DNA from: Chrysochromulina parva
Lineage: Eukaryota; Haptophyta; Prymnesiales; Chrysochromulinaceae
NCBI GenBank assembly: GCA_002887195.1
Contig: PJAB01000127.1
Location: 1-39,191 of the forward strand
Direction: 5' to 3'
DNA: 39,191 nucleotides
Program-made: the position numbers and the translations under genes
The notes under the pieces: generated by a model
Told to the model about the DNA's origin: nothing
What the model saw: only the letters and a program-made list of their open reading frames with translations
The model's database searches: none
Shown here: positions 1-9,200 of the stretch, piece by piece
Layout: every line of letters begins with the position of its first letter
Position numbering within the stretch: position 1 is the stretch's first letter

Positions 1-123
1 TCCGGGTTAGGAACCAATTCCAAGTGCTTAACCCGGACTTGGCCAAAAGATTGGTGCGTAACCCGGACTTGGCTGAATCTCTCGGGGAAGGAAATGCGTA
101 ACCCGGACTTCCCAGCTATGGCC

Positions 124-395
124 AAGTCCGGGTTACGGACTTACAAACAGGTGCGTAACCCGGACTTCACACCACGAAGTCCGGGTTAAGGACTTACAAA
201 CGGGTGCGTAACCCGGACTTGGCCGAAGGCGCGAAAAACCAAGTCCGGGTTAAGGACTTACAAACAGGTGCGTAACCCGGACTTCACACCTCGAAGTCCG
301 GGTTACGGACTTACAAACAGGTGCGTAACCCGGACTTCACACCTCGAAGTCCGGGTTAAGGACTTACAAACAGGTGCGTAACCCGGACATCGGCC
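124..395. repeat. 53-nt tandem repeat with inverted arms
   Basis: Copies begin at 124, 177, 241, 294 and 347, most spaced exactly 53 nt. The copy at 177 is 64 nt long because of an insert. Each unit opens with AAGTCCGGGTTA and later carries its reverse complement TAACCCGGACTT, so each can fold into a hairpin with a 12-bp stem. Between the arms lies GGACTTACAAACAGGTGCG. Degenerate half-units (TAACCCGGACTT) extend left to about position 29. The array has no open reading frame of credible composition and no unique spacers. It looks like subtelomeric or satellite DNA, but function is unknown. Confidence 0.9.
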
Positions 396-407
396 AAGTC
401 CGGGTTA

Positions 408-460
408 GTGACGTCCGGGTTACGCACCTGTTTGTAAATGAAGTCCGGGTTACGCACTAC
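408..460 (-). repeat. Inverted copy of the 53-nt repeat
   Basis: From about 411 the same unit appears in the opposite orientation (ACGTCCGGGTTACGCACC followed by TGTTTGTAAATGAAG). The array therefore flips direction near position 400. The junction is visible directly and suggests a palindromic rearrangement or an inverted repeat arm. Confidence 0.8.
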
Positions 461-470
461 ACTCGTACAG

Positions 471-560
471 TACCGGTAAAAAGACACCGGGGGAGCCGGG
501 ACACTCACACCTGTAAAAAGACACCGGGGGGAGCCGGGACACACACGGGACACGGGCGTA
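471..560 (+). repeat. Tandem pair of a ~41-nt repeat shared with the other window end
   Basis: Two copies of a unit starting GTAAAAAGACACCGGGGG and continuing AGCCGGGACAC lie at about 476 and 513. A third, nearly identical copy is at 38956-39001 in the same orientation. No coding potential is apparent. Confidence 0.85.
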
Positions 561-1211
561 CCGGTTCAAAAACACCTGGGGCCGGGTTACCGGTACCTGA
601 CTCGTGTACACCACCTGTTTACCACCTGGTGGTCGCTGGACAGTCCAGTGCGGTGGGCGTGGCCCGACTTGCGTGGCCTGGGCACTCGCACTCCTTTCGA
701 GAACTATCGACTACCCGCAAAGCCCATCCCCGGACGGGAGACAGCGGTGCTCGAACCCACGAACCGCGGTCCGTGTGCTTATTTGATCCCGTACATGGAT
801 CCCGTACCGCAGACCGACGGCACGTCCGCGCACGCCGCCGGAGCGGTGCCGCGCCGCCGCCGGGAGCTGTCATCGGGGACATAGGAGGCAGCTGACGATG
901 GTATGACGATGGAATACCGGAATAGCTGTGGAGCAGCCGCCACGATTAGCCACGACGACCCCACCTGACGCGCGTGAGCCGGCCCGGGTCAGCTCGGCCC
1001 GGGGTGCTGTGGACGCATGTGTGGACAGTCACGTTAAGTGCGCGTGTGTCGTGTGAGCGGTGTGCTGGACGGCCGCGCCCGTCGGGGGCGCGCCGCAAAG
1101 CTCGTAAAAACTCGTGCCCGGGTGCCGGTGGGTCGTGTTAACTCGTGTTCACACATGTTTACACGGAGAGGATCAGAGGATACATGAACTGAGACACGAA
1201 AAATCGGGTAC
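561..1211. other. Intergenic, no gene recognised
   Basis: About 650 bp of GC-rich sequence. Short inverted repeats are present (for example CTGGACAGTCCAG near 636). Reading frames here are short, overlap each other on both strands and have no recognisable product. A tRNA T-arm-like string on the minus strand near 741-760 does not fold into a tRNA. I see no supported gene. Confidence 0.5.
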
Positions 1212-2162
1212 TTACACCTGATTTTTTGGCAACAGTGCCTTCGACCCTTCGTTGAGCCTTGCCAATGCCTTTATGAGGTTCTTGTATCTATTGAGCGCCC
1301 GCCACACTGTGGACAGAGGACAAAGCCTGGAGGCCATCCAAATTCTTATTAGGCAGCTCCGGGTTGGCGGTTGCGCAGGTTGCATGTGCCACCGCCAGCG
1401 CAAGCGTGTAGGCGAGCTGTAAAGGGTGCCGCCCTCGCCGACGGCCTTAGCGACGGCCAGCAGCGCAGCCGCACCCTCGCCACAAGTACAGTTCGTCAGC
1501 GTCCGCGCCACCGGCGAGCGCCGCCGGCCGCACGAGCTCAGACGTCGTGCCAGCGCCAAATCGAGCTCAGATGTGTGCGAGCGCCAACACGCACTGTACG
1601 CCATCGACGGAGGATGCGTGCGGGATCGAGTCCCCCTCAAGCTGCGGAAGAGGCTGATCTCAACCAACAGCTCAGTGCAAGGCCGAGCGGACTTTCCCAT
1701 GCTGTTTGTCAAAGGGCAGGCGGCATGCAACAGTGGATGCAGCTTCTGAGCAGGAGATCACTAGCCTCGTCGCCGACGTAAGACAGCTGTTGCAATCAGC
1801 GCGACAGCTGCTATTGCGGCAAGTCGTCGGAGGCTAGACGCTGCCAGCTGTGGGCGTTGGGGCTGCGGCAACCCCTTCTCCTCGGCGACGAGTGGGGGCG
1901 GGGCCTCCCAGCAGGCGCCACAGACGTCGTCGAGGCGTGTGAAGACCGGGAAACCGGGGTGGGGATGCATCTTGTCCAGCGTCGACCCTCCAGTCGCGTG
2001 ATTCTTTTGATGAACGACTGTGAGCTTTTGTTCTGTTCCCGGCAAGTTTCGAAGGGCGGGACTGGGAAAAGTCGCGGACTGCTGTGAGCCCGATGAAGCT
2101 TTTGTAGAGTTGGTCTGTGGCGTGAACAGGCCGTCGGAGACTTCGTCCCGTCGGGGTCTCAC
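1212..2162 (-). pseudogene. Possible decayed or intron-rich gene, minus strand (unidentified)
   Basis: The minus strand shows pieces with protein-like composition that do not share one frame. One frame at 1761-2162 would give 133 residues ending in a hydrophobic stretch (LAAIAAVALIATAVL) followed by RRRRG, as in tail-anchored proteins. Another piece, at about 1225-1316, is bounded by a good acceptor (pyrimidine-rich, ending TGTCCACAG) and a strong donor (AATCAG then GTGTAAGT); it encodes RYKNLIKALARLNEGSKALL. No family is recognised. It could be a real multi-exon gene diverging from argininosuccinate lyase, a pseudogene, or chance. Confidence 0.25.
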
Positions 2163-2224
2163 GAGCGAGCATCGCGTGCTAGCGCGTCGCGCACTCTCAG
2201 CACGCTCTGCTCGCGAGTCCGAGC

Positions 2225-4368
2225 ATGTCGAAACTCTGGGGCGGTAGGTTCACTGGCAAGACAGACCCCGTGATGGAGCGCTTCAACCTCTCGCTCGACG
2301 TCGACAAGGTCATGTGGGCGGCCGACATCGACGGCTCGATCGGATACAGCCGCGCGCTGCAAAAGGCTGGCGTCATCACGGCTGAGGAGGGCGAGGCGAT
2401 CCGCTCGGGCCTCGTCGCCGTGCGCGCCGAATGGGCCGCCGGCACCTTCGAGGTCAAGCCGGGCGACGAAGACATCCACACCGCCAACGAGCGGCGGCTG
2501 ACGGAGCTCGTCGGAGCCGTGGGCGGCAAGGTGCACACGGGCCGCTCGCGCAACGACCAGGTGGTGACGGACCTACGGATGCACCTGCGCGGCGTGTGCG
2601 CGCGGCTGGGCGAGCTCGTGCGCAACCTCGTGCGCACGGCGGCCAAGCGCGCCGCCGCCGAGGCAGACATTCTCATGCCCGGCTACACACACCTCCAGTC
2701 GGCGCAGCCCGTCAGGTGGGGCCATTGGATGCTCGCGCATGCGGCGTCGTGGCGACGCGACGGCGAGCGGCTCGCGCAGATTGCCGAGCGCATGAACGAG
2801 TGCCCGCTCGGGTCGGGCGCCCTCGCGGGGAATCCGTTTGGCATCGACCGCGAGGCGCTCGCCGCTGACCTCGGCTTCGCACGGCCGACGGCCAACTCGA
2901 TCGACGGCGTGACGGACCGCGACTTCGTAGTCGAGCTGACCTTTTGGTGCAGCCTGCTGATGACGCACCTCTCCAAGTACGGCGAGGACCTCATCATCTT
3001 CTCGACGCAGGAGTTTGGGTTCGTGCGCCTGAGCGATGCGTACTCGACGGGCTCGTCCCTCATGCCGCAGAAGAAGAACCCGGACGCCCTTGAGCTGCTG
3101 CGCGGCAAGTCGGGGCGCACGATCGGGCACTTGGTGAGCCTGCTCACGATGCTCAAGGGGCTGCCCACTGCGTACAACAAGGATATGCAGGAGGACAAGC
3201 AGGCGCTCTTTGACGCGCTTGACACGGCCGAGGCGGGGCTGCAGATCGCCGACGGCGTTCTAGCGACCCTCACGCCGCAGCCTGATCGCATGCGAGCGGC
3301 GCTCAACTCGTTCATGCTCGCGACCGACCTGTCCGAGTACCTCGTGCGCAAGGGCGTCCCCTTCCGTGAGACGCACCACATCTCGGGCCGTGCCGTCCAG
3401 CTCGCGGAACAGCGCGGCTGCTCGCTCTTCGCACTCACACTCGAGGACTTGAAGGGCCTCCACCCGCTCTTTACGGAAGACGTACGCCGCCCACGCTTGC
3501 CGCCCACGCTGCCACCCCCCTTCCGCCGCCGCCGCCGCACCCGAGCCCGCTGCTCCTGCCGCCACGCGCACGGCCGTGTTGCCTTGCGCCTGCCCGCCGC
3601 CGCGCGCTGCTTGGATGCGATGCTCGCCTGCTTCTTGTCGCCTGCTTCTTGTCGCCTGCTTCTGGCACCACGCACAGGCTTTTGGCATCACGGCGAGCTG
3701 CCTCATGCATCCCGCCGGACCAGTTCCTGTGCCACAGCGTTCAAGGCACTGCAAAGTGCCTCCCGTCCAGCTGCGGCCGCTAAGGGACACTGCGAAGTGG
3801 CCCTCTGAGGCGATCGTTGACATGGCGGGGCGCATCTCACGCGGCCCCTGGCCTGCTGAGCTGCATGCCTCGGCTCTCTGCATGCATGCCTCCCTGGCCG
3901 TGCCTCTCCGCTCAGCGTGCTCCGCAGCGCCTTGACATGCGCGTCGGTCGCCCGTCTCCGATGGCTGCGCAGGTCATGGCCGTCTGGGACTTCGATGCCG
4001 CCGCCGAGCGCCGTGACTCGACCGGCGGCACTTCGAAGCGCTCGGTCCTCGAGCAGGCTAAGCAGCTCGAGCTCTGGGCGGGGAGTGACATCCCCACGGC
4101 CCCTCCCGCCGCACCGGCCGAGCCGGTATTCGACCTCAAGGCGCTCAAGGAGCAGGAGGCGGCGGAGATGAAGAAGAAGATTGAGGAGAACGCTCTCAAG
4201 GCCAAGCAGAAGGAGAAGGAAGAGGACGAGAGAATCGCCAAGATGCAGGCGCTCGAGGCCCAGGGCGTCAAGGTGGCGGGCGGCATGCACAAGTTTGACG
4301 CGTCCGAGGTCGACGTGCACGGCGGCAACGCGACGGCCGACGACTTTTTGGATGCCTTTGGCATGTGA
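2225..4368 (+). CDS. ASL: Argininosuccinate lyase with C-terminal extension (two exons)
   Basis: Cleaves argininosuccinate to arginine and fumarate, the last step of arginine synthesis; the family is a homotetramer of the fumarase/aspartase superfamily. Exons are 2225-3481 and 3973-4368, giving 550 residues. The start MSKLWGGRFTG is typical of bacterial-type ASL, and no targeting peptide precedes it. H104-TGRSRNDQ, GYTHLQ (H156) and the signature GSSLMPQKKN (276-285) are intact. Exon 2 supplies the conserved end (RRDSTGGTSKRSVLEQAKQL), so the intron is needed for a complete enzyme. The core ends near residue 455, the family's usual length. About 95 further residues follow: an Ala/Pro linker, a Lys/Glu-rich coiled-coil-like helix and a Gly/Asp-rich end (DDFLDAFGM). 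The role of this tail is unknown. The lack of a transit peptide suggests a cytosolic enzyme, by inference. Confidence 0.95.
3482..3972 (+). other. Intron of argininosuccinate lyase (491 nt, phase 0)
   Basis: The donor is GAC|GTACGC and the acceptor GCGCAG|GTCATG. Reading through the intron gives Arg/Pro/Ala-rich nonsense, whereas joining the exons restores the ASL sequence (TED-VMAVWDF). Inside are three tandem copies of a 14-nt unit (CGCCTGCTTCTTGT) at 3625-3666. Unlike the other introns in the window, its donor is not preceded by AG. Confidence 0.9.
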
Positions 4369-4674
4369 GCGTCCGCGCCGGACTGCAGGGCCAACGGAAC
4401 GAGCATACACTGCGGGTGCGGGCGTAGCATAGCAGAGCATAGCGGAGCATTTCGAGGCCACGAGGGGGGTATGCGGTATGGTCGTGTGGATGGATTTCGC
4501 GTGCGTGCGGGGCCGAGCGACAGAACACAGAAGAACCCAGGATCGATCTTGACGCACATGAATCGATCGAACCCGCACGAATGTGATGCGGGGGTCCGCG
4601 ACGAAACTGATTGACTGACTAAATGTGATTGGGGCCTGATGACGTCTTGTAATTTTTAACTGGACTTGACCGAC
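4369..4674. other. Intergenic between ASL and hydrolase
   Basis: Contains the ASL 3' end and the presumed hydrolase promoter. The string GGACTTGACC, whose complement reads GGTCAAGTCC, lies just before the hydrolase ATG. Related GTCAAGT strings precede two other genes (near 13720 and 29427). Nothing else is recognised. Confidence 0.4.
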
Positions 4675-6042
4675 ATGCTCCTCCTCTGCTGGCTCGCCAC
4701 AACCGCCCTCACTCTCAGCACCAAGGCGACCTTTCGCGGCATTACTTATAGTGCCACCGTCGTGCCGGCCTCTGATGCTTCTCAGCCGCCACTCGTGCTG
4801 CTGCCGCCGATTGGGGTCGGCATCGATCGCACGTTTTGCAAGCCCTTTGTGGAGGCATGGTCGACGCTCGCGCCCGGGCCGGCGCTGCACGTGATCGACG
4901 TCGTCGGCGTGGGCGACTCGTCTCCGAAGCCCAAGATGAAGCGTCCATTTGGCGGCTGGAGCGAGCCGCCCCGCACGCCGACGGAATGGGCGGAGCAGAC
5001 GCTGTCGTACGTTCGTGAGCACGTTGGTGAGCCCTGCATCATCGTCGGCCAGTCAAACTTATGCGCTGTCGCGCTCGAGGCGGCCGAACTGAGCGGCGCG
5101 AGTGGCCTGGTCCGCGGCATCGTGCTCGTCGGCCCACCCGCCGTCGAGGCGCTCTCCATCGACAAGCCGCCCGAAAAGGTCCAAAAGGTGTGGAGGCTCG
5201 TGGGCTCTCCGATTGGCGCCGCGCTCTTTCGTTTCGCGCGCCGGCGCGCCTTCCTCGCCTCGTTCTCCAAGAAGAACCTCTTCGCGGACCCGAGCAAGGT
5301 CGACGACGAATACCTCGACATATGCGTCGCAGGCGCGAAGGATGCCTCTTCACGCCATGCGGTCTTCTCTTTCGTTGCGGGCACCTGGCGGAAGAACTAC
5401 ACGCCGCTGCTCGGCAGGCTGACGCTCCCAACGCTCATCGTGTCGGGGCGCGACATTGGCGCGGGCGAGGGCGTGGGCAACGCGCCCTCGGCCCCATCCG
5501 AGGTCGACAAGACGTCGTACAAGGGATTGCTCTCGTGGTTCAGCGTGTGGCGAAAGGAGGGGCGTGGCGGCCGGTTTGCGCAGGTGGCGCGCGACCTGGG
5601 CACTGACCCGGCCGCCAAGCTGCGCGACTTTGTGGGCGCCATGCCCGCGGCCGCCGCGGCAGGCACCGTCGAGACAGCGATGCTGCCCGGCTGGAACGTG
5701 CTCGTGTATGAGTCGCCATCAGAGCTCGCAATCGAGATTGGGGGCTTCGTGCGCCGCCGCTTTGGGGCGAGCGACGAGGCGGGCAGGGCGAGCGGTGCGC
5801 AGGCGTGGACGGCGCAGGCCATCGAAGCCATCCAGAGAGCCAAGGCTACCGCCGCCGCCGCAGCCGCCGCCGCAGACGCAGCAGCCGCCGCTGCCGCCGT
5901 TGCCGCTGCCGCCGCCCCTCCCGCACCCCGTCCAGACGAGGTGCGATCTTGGTATGACTCAGGCGTCCGGTTGTCCACACCCTCGATGGACGAGGTGCAA
6001 TCCTGGTACGACTTGGGCGTTCGGTTGAAGGCGAAAGCCTGA
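4675..6042 (+). CDS. Alpha/beta hydrolase-fold protein with signal peptide
   Basis: 455 residues from the first real ATG. The N-terminus (MLLLCWLATTALTLS) is a signal peptide, so the protein enters the secretory route or a complex plastid. The fold shows as LVLLPPIGVGIDRTF (oxyanion-loop region), HVIDVVGVGDS, and the nucleophile elbow G125-Q-S127-N-L129. It most resembles plastid hydrolases of plants and algae. The elbow is unusual because Leu stands where the second Gly of GxSxG normally is. A poly-Ala stretch (about 385-415) leads to a duplicated 13-residue motif, DEVRSWYDSGVRL at 421 and DEVQSWYDLGVRL at 439. The start is chosen because the in-frame codon further upstream is TTG. Downstream, GTGAATGTACATGTAATTTC (6098) may help form the 3' end. 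Substrate unknown. Confidence 0.8.
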   Translation: MLLLCWLATTALTLSTKATFRGITYSATVVPASDASQPPLVLLPPIGVGIDRTFCKPFVEAWSTLAPGPALHVIDVVGVGDSSPKPKMKRPFGGWSEPPRTPTEWAEQTLSYVREHVGEPCIIVGQSNLCAVALEAAELSGASGLVRGIVLVGPPAVEALSIDKPPEKVQKVWRLVGSPIGAALFRFARRRAFLASFSKKNLFADPSKVDDEYLDICVAGAKDASSRHAVFSFVAGTWRKNYTPLLGRLTLPTLIVSGRDIGAGEGVGNAPSAPSEVDKTSYKGLLSWFSVWRKEGRGGRFAQVARDLGTDPAAKLRDFVGAMPAAAAAGTVETAMLPGWNVLVYESPSELAIEIGGFVRRRFGASDEAGRASGAQAWTAQAIEAIQRAKATAAAAAAAADAAAAAAAVAAAAAPPAPRPDEVRSWYDSGVRLSTPSMDEVQSWYDLGVRLKAKA

Positions 6043-6248
6043 AAGGTCCCTACTACTGTGTAGACGCCAGTTTTTGGCATTAACCGCCTACCGGGGTGTG
6101 AATGTACATGTAATTTCACAGCTGGTTCGTTACAATTCGAAACCTTCACATACTCCCGAAGCACCGGTTGTCGCGTCTGTCGTGTTAACGTTCACACTCA
6201 CCGAAACCGTCGCACAAGTTCACACAGTCACCACACGCTTGTAACCAC

Positions 6249-9200
6249 ATGCCTCCCGTGGACAATGCCGCCGCTCCGGCTCTGTGGTTCGCGGCACGTG
6301 CCGGCGACAAGGTGGCGCTCGAGTCAGCTATTAATACGGTGGCCGACGTCAACTGCGCCACTGAAAAGGGCGTGACGGCTCTCATGCTTGCTGCCGCAAC
6401 GGCACAGGTTGAATGCGTGACGCTCTTGCTGAAGGCGGGCGCAGAATTGCACCTCACGACGGCAAAAGGGCGGACTGCACTGCACATTGTCGAGGAGCGG
6501 CGCGCAGCTTGGGCCGAGGGCCGCAAGCTATCGCATCTCGAGCAGCCGCCAGACAAGGACGCAGAGAAGAGCGACGCCCAAATGCTTTCACACTTTCATG
6601 AAGTCGTCGCTCTCCTCGAGGACCATGCGATCGAAAAGGCCCTGGCCGAGATTGCTGCCGCCCCAGAACCCTCGTCGGAGCCGACGGTGCAGCCGACGCT
6701 CGAGTTGATCATGAACTTCCTGGCTGTGTACCTCGAGACCGCCGACCTAGAGACGGTCACCATCAAGGGCATCAAACAGACGCTCAGCACTGAGCTCGGC
6801 GCGGAGGAGGGCATGAGCTACGGACACTGGTGGCTCAAGGAGAGCATCGACAAGTTCTCGATGGCCAGGCTTCTCTTGCCGCCGCCCGAGCCTCTTGGCC
6901 CCCCGGCGCGCATCCGTGTTGTATCGGGCGAGAGAGGGATTGATTGTTCCGGCACGTACAATCTCATCCCAGGCCAACTGCGTAATGGAGGGCCATGCTA
7001 CACGCGCGAGGGCGGCACCGGAGCCATCTACTATGACGGCACGTACTGGAAGATTTGCTTTACAGGCAATGGCGCAGTAGAGACGGGCTGGAACTTTTCA
7101 CAGTCGGGCGATTGCACACGGGTGCCTCTGGGCAGCTGGGACGCTAGCAAGCGCCAAATGAGTGAAAGCGCTCGCGACTATTCGAGCCTCACCCTGGAGG
7201 CGAGCCCAGACGCCGGTGCGCCGCCGCCAGCGCTGGCGCAGGGCATGCTCTGCCGCATGACGTCTATGCCCGAGGTGGAGTTGGGCTCAGGCATCGTCGC
7301 AGGCGAGACGGTAAGAATAAAGAATATCGGCGGGCGGGCGGATCACATGGTGGAGATTCAACGTGAGATGCCTGGTAAGGCGTCCACCAGAGCATACTGC
7401 ACGGCAGGTCTACTCATTCCTCTCGAGGTGTCTGACCAGTCGCCGCTCAATGTCGGCGACCTTGTCATGCTTTCAGGCGGCGCCACAGGCGGGCCCCTGA
7501 AGCCCGGGGATGTCGGCAAGATCTGGCATGCCCACCCCACGTTCGGCTATTTGATCGAGTTCCCTGTTGGGACACGCGCACATCTCACTGGCAATCACCA
7601 CTGGTACAAACGTGGCGATTTGAAGAAAGGCGGCGGGATCAACTTCAGTGCATCCAAACCCGCGGCGGGCGGCCTGTTCGGTGGCGGCGGCGCGTCCGAT
7701 TTCGCGGTCGGTTCGAAGGTGAACTACGGCAGCTTCCGGGGCTGCACCGTGGCGATGCTGCACGCGGATGGGAGCGTCGACGTCAACGTCCCGGGAGTCG
7801 GCACCCATTCGCGTGTCGCACGGAGCACCGTGCGTCTGCTCGAGGGTACCCCGCCGCCGCTGCCGTTTGGCGCTCCTGCCGCTGGTCTTGGTGCCCCAGT
7901 CAACCCGTTTGCTCCGGGGGCGTCGTCCGCCGCTCCTCCTCCTGCGCCTTTTGGTGCTGTGCCCTCGCCAATCGGCGGGAGGGCTGCGCCCGCCGCCGCC
8001 CCCAATCCGTTCGGAGCACCAGCGCCAACTCCCTTCGGAGCTGCGCCAACTGCCTTCGGACAAGCGCCAACTCCCTTCGGACAAGCGCCAACTCCCTTCG
8101 GACAAGCGCCAACTCCCTTCGGACAAGCGCCAACTCCCTTCGCAGCTGCGCCAAAGAACGCTTTTGGCGCCCCGGCAGCGCCGGCAGCGGGTCCATTCGG
8201 CGCAGGTCTCGGCGGCGCCGCGGGCGCGGGCCTATTCGGCCGCGCAGCCCCTGCGCCGGCCGGCGGCCTGTTCGGCGGCGCAGCGCCCGCACCGGCCGGC
8301 GGCCTGTTTGGCGGCGGCACGCCCACGTCGGGCACCGTCAATGACGGTGGGCCTCACTGCGCTGCCCGTCGCCAGCCGCAGGAAGGCCCACACGTGTGCA
8401 TCTTCTGCAAGGGGCGCTTTACCAGTTGCTTCGGGAGCTATGGTGTGCGGAATCGGATCACCCGCACCTGGCGCGAAGGTACCTCGGCTGACCTGAGTGA
8501 TTACCCAGAGAGCCCGAATCCACAGTACTGCACCCAGGGATGCGAGATCTCGGCAAGGCCTGCGGGCGGCGCCCTGTTTGGCGGCGGCGTGCGCCCGTCT
8601 TTTGGCTCCCCATCATCGGCTACCACCTCGCCCTTTGCGCCCGCTCCGCCAGCTTCGTCGTTGTTTGGCTCTCCTCCCCCGGCAGGGGCCTTTGGCGCCG
8701 CGTCGCCGGCGCCAGTCACCAGCGGCTTTGGCTTCGGCGCCGCGTCGCCGGCGCCAGCCACCAGCGGCTTTGGCTTCGGCGCCGCGTCGCCGGCGCCAGC
8801 CACCAGCGGCTTTGGCTTCGGCGCCGCGTCGCCGGCGCCAGCCACCAGCGGCTTTGGCTTCGGCGCGGCGCCCGCCTTTAGTCAGACCCCCAACCCCGCC
8901 TTTAGTCAACCCATGGCCGCGCCCGCTGGCGGCATTTTGGGCATGCCTGCCGCCGTACCAGCGCCCGCTGGCGGCACGTTTGGCTCCGCCGACGCATTAT
9001 TTCGGGTGGAGGGCGCCGGTGCTTATGACGTCGTCAATGGCGACTACAAGGTGGACGTTGCCGCAGGGCTCAAAGATGGGGCGCCTTGCTACATCAAGAT
9101 TGCGAGCCGAGAGTTTGGCTATGGACAAGTGTTCCATACGATCGCGCGAGACGATGGCAAGTGGTGGATGATCGAGAGCGTCCCGAGCCAGCCACCAAGA

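Noticed and set aside
124..395. CRISPR-like repeat array
   Set aside because: There are no unique spacers; whole units repeat in tandem, and the genome is eukaryotic.
735..775. tRNA-like T-arm on the minus strand (GTGGGTTCGAGCACCGC)
   Set aside because: The closing G-C pair of the T stem is missing, and no matching acceptor or D-arm is found about 70 nt upstream.
2683..3675. 330-residue minus-strand frame opposite argininosuccinate lyase
   Set aside because: Antisense shadow of a conserved gene in GC-rich DNA; Arg/Ser-rich with no domain.
3703..5022. 439-residue minus-strand frame
   Set aside because: Spans the ASL exon 2 and the hydrolase start in antisense; composition is Arg/His/Leu-rich without motifs.
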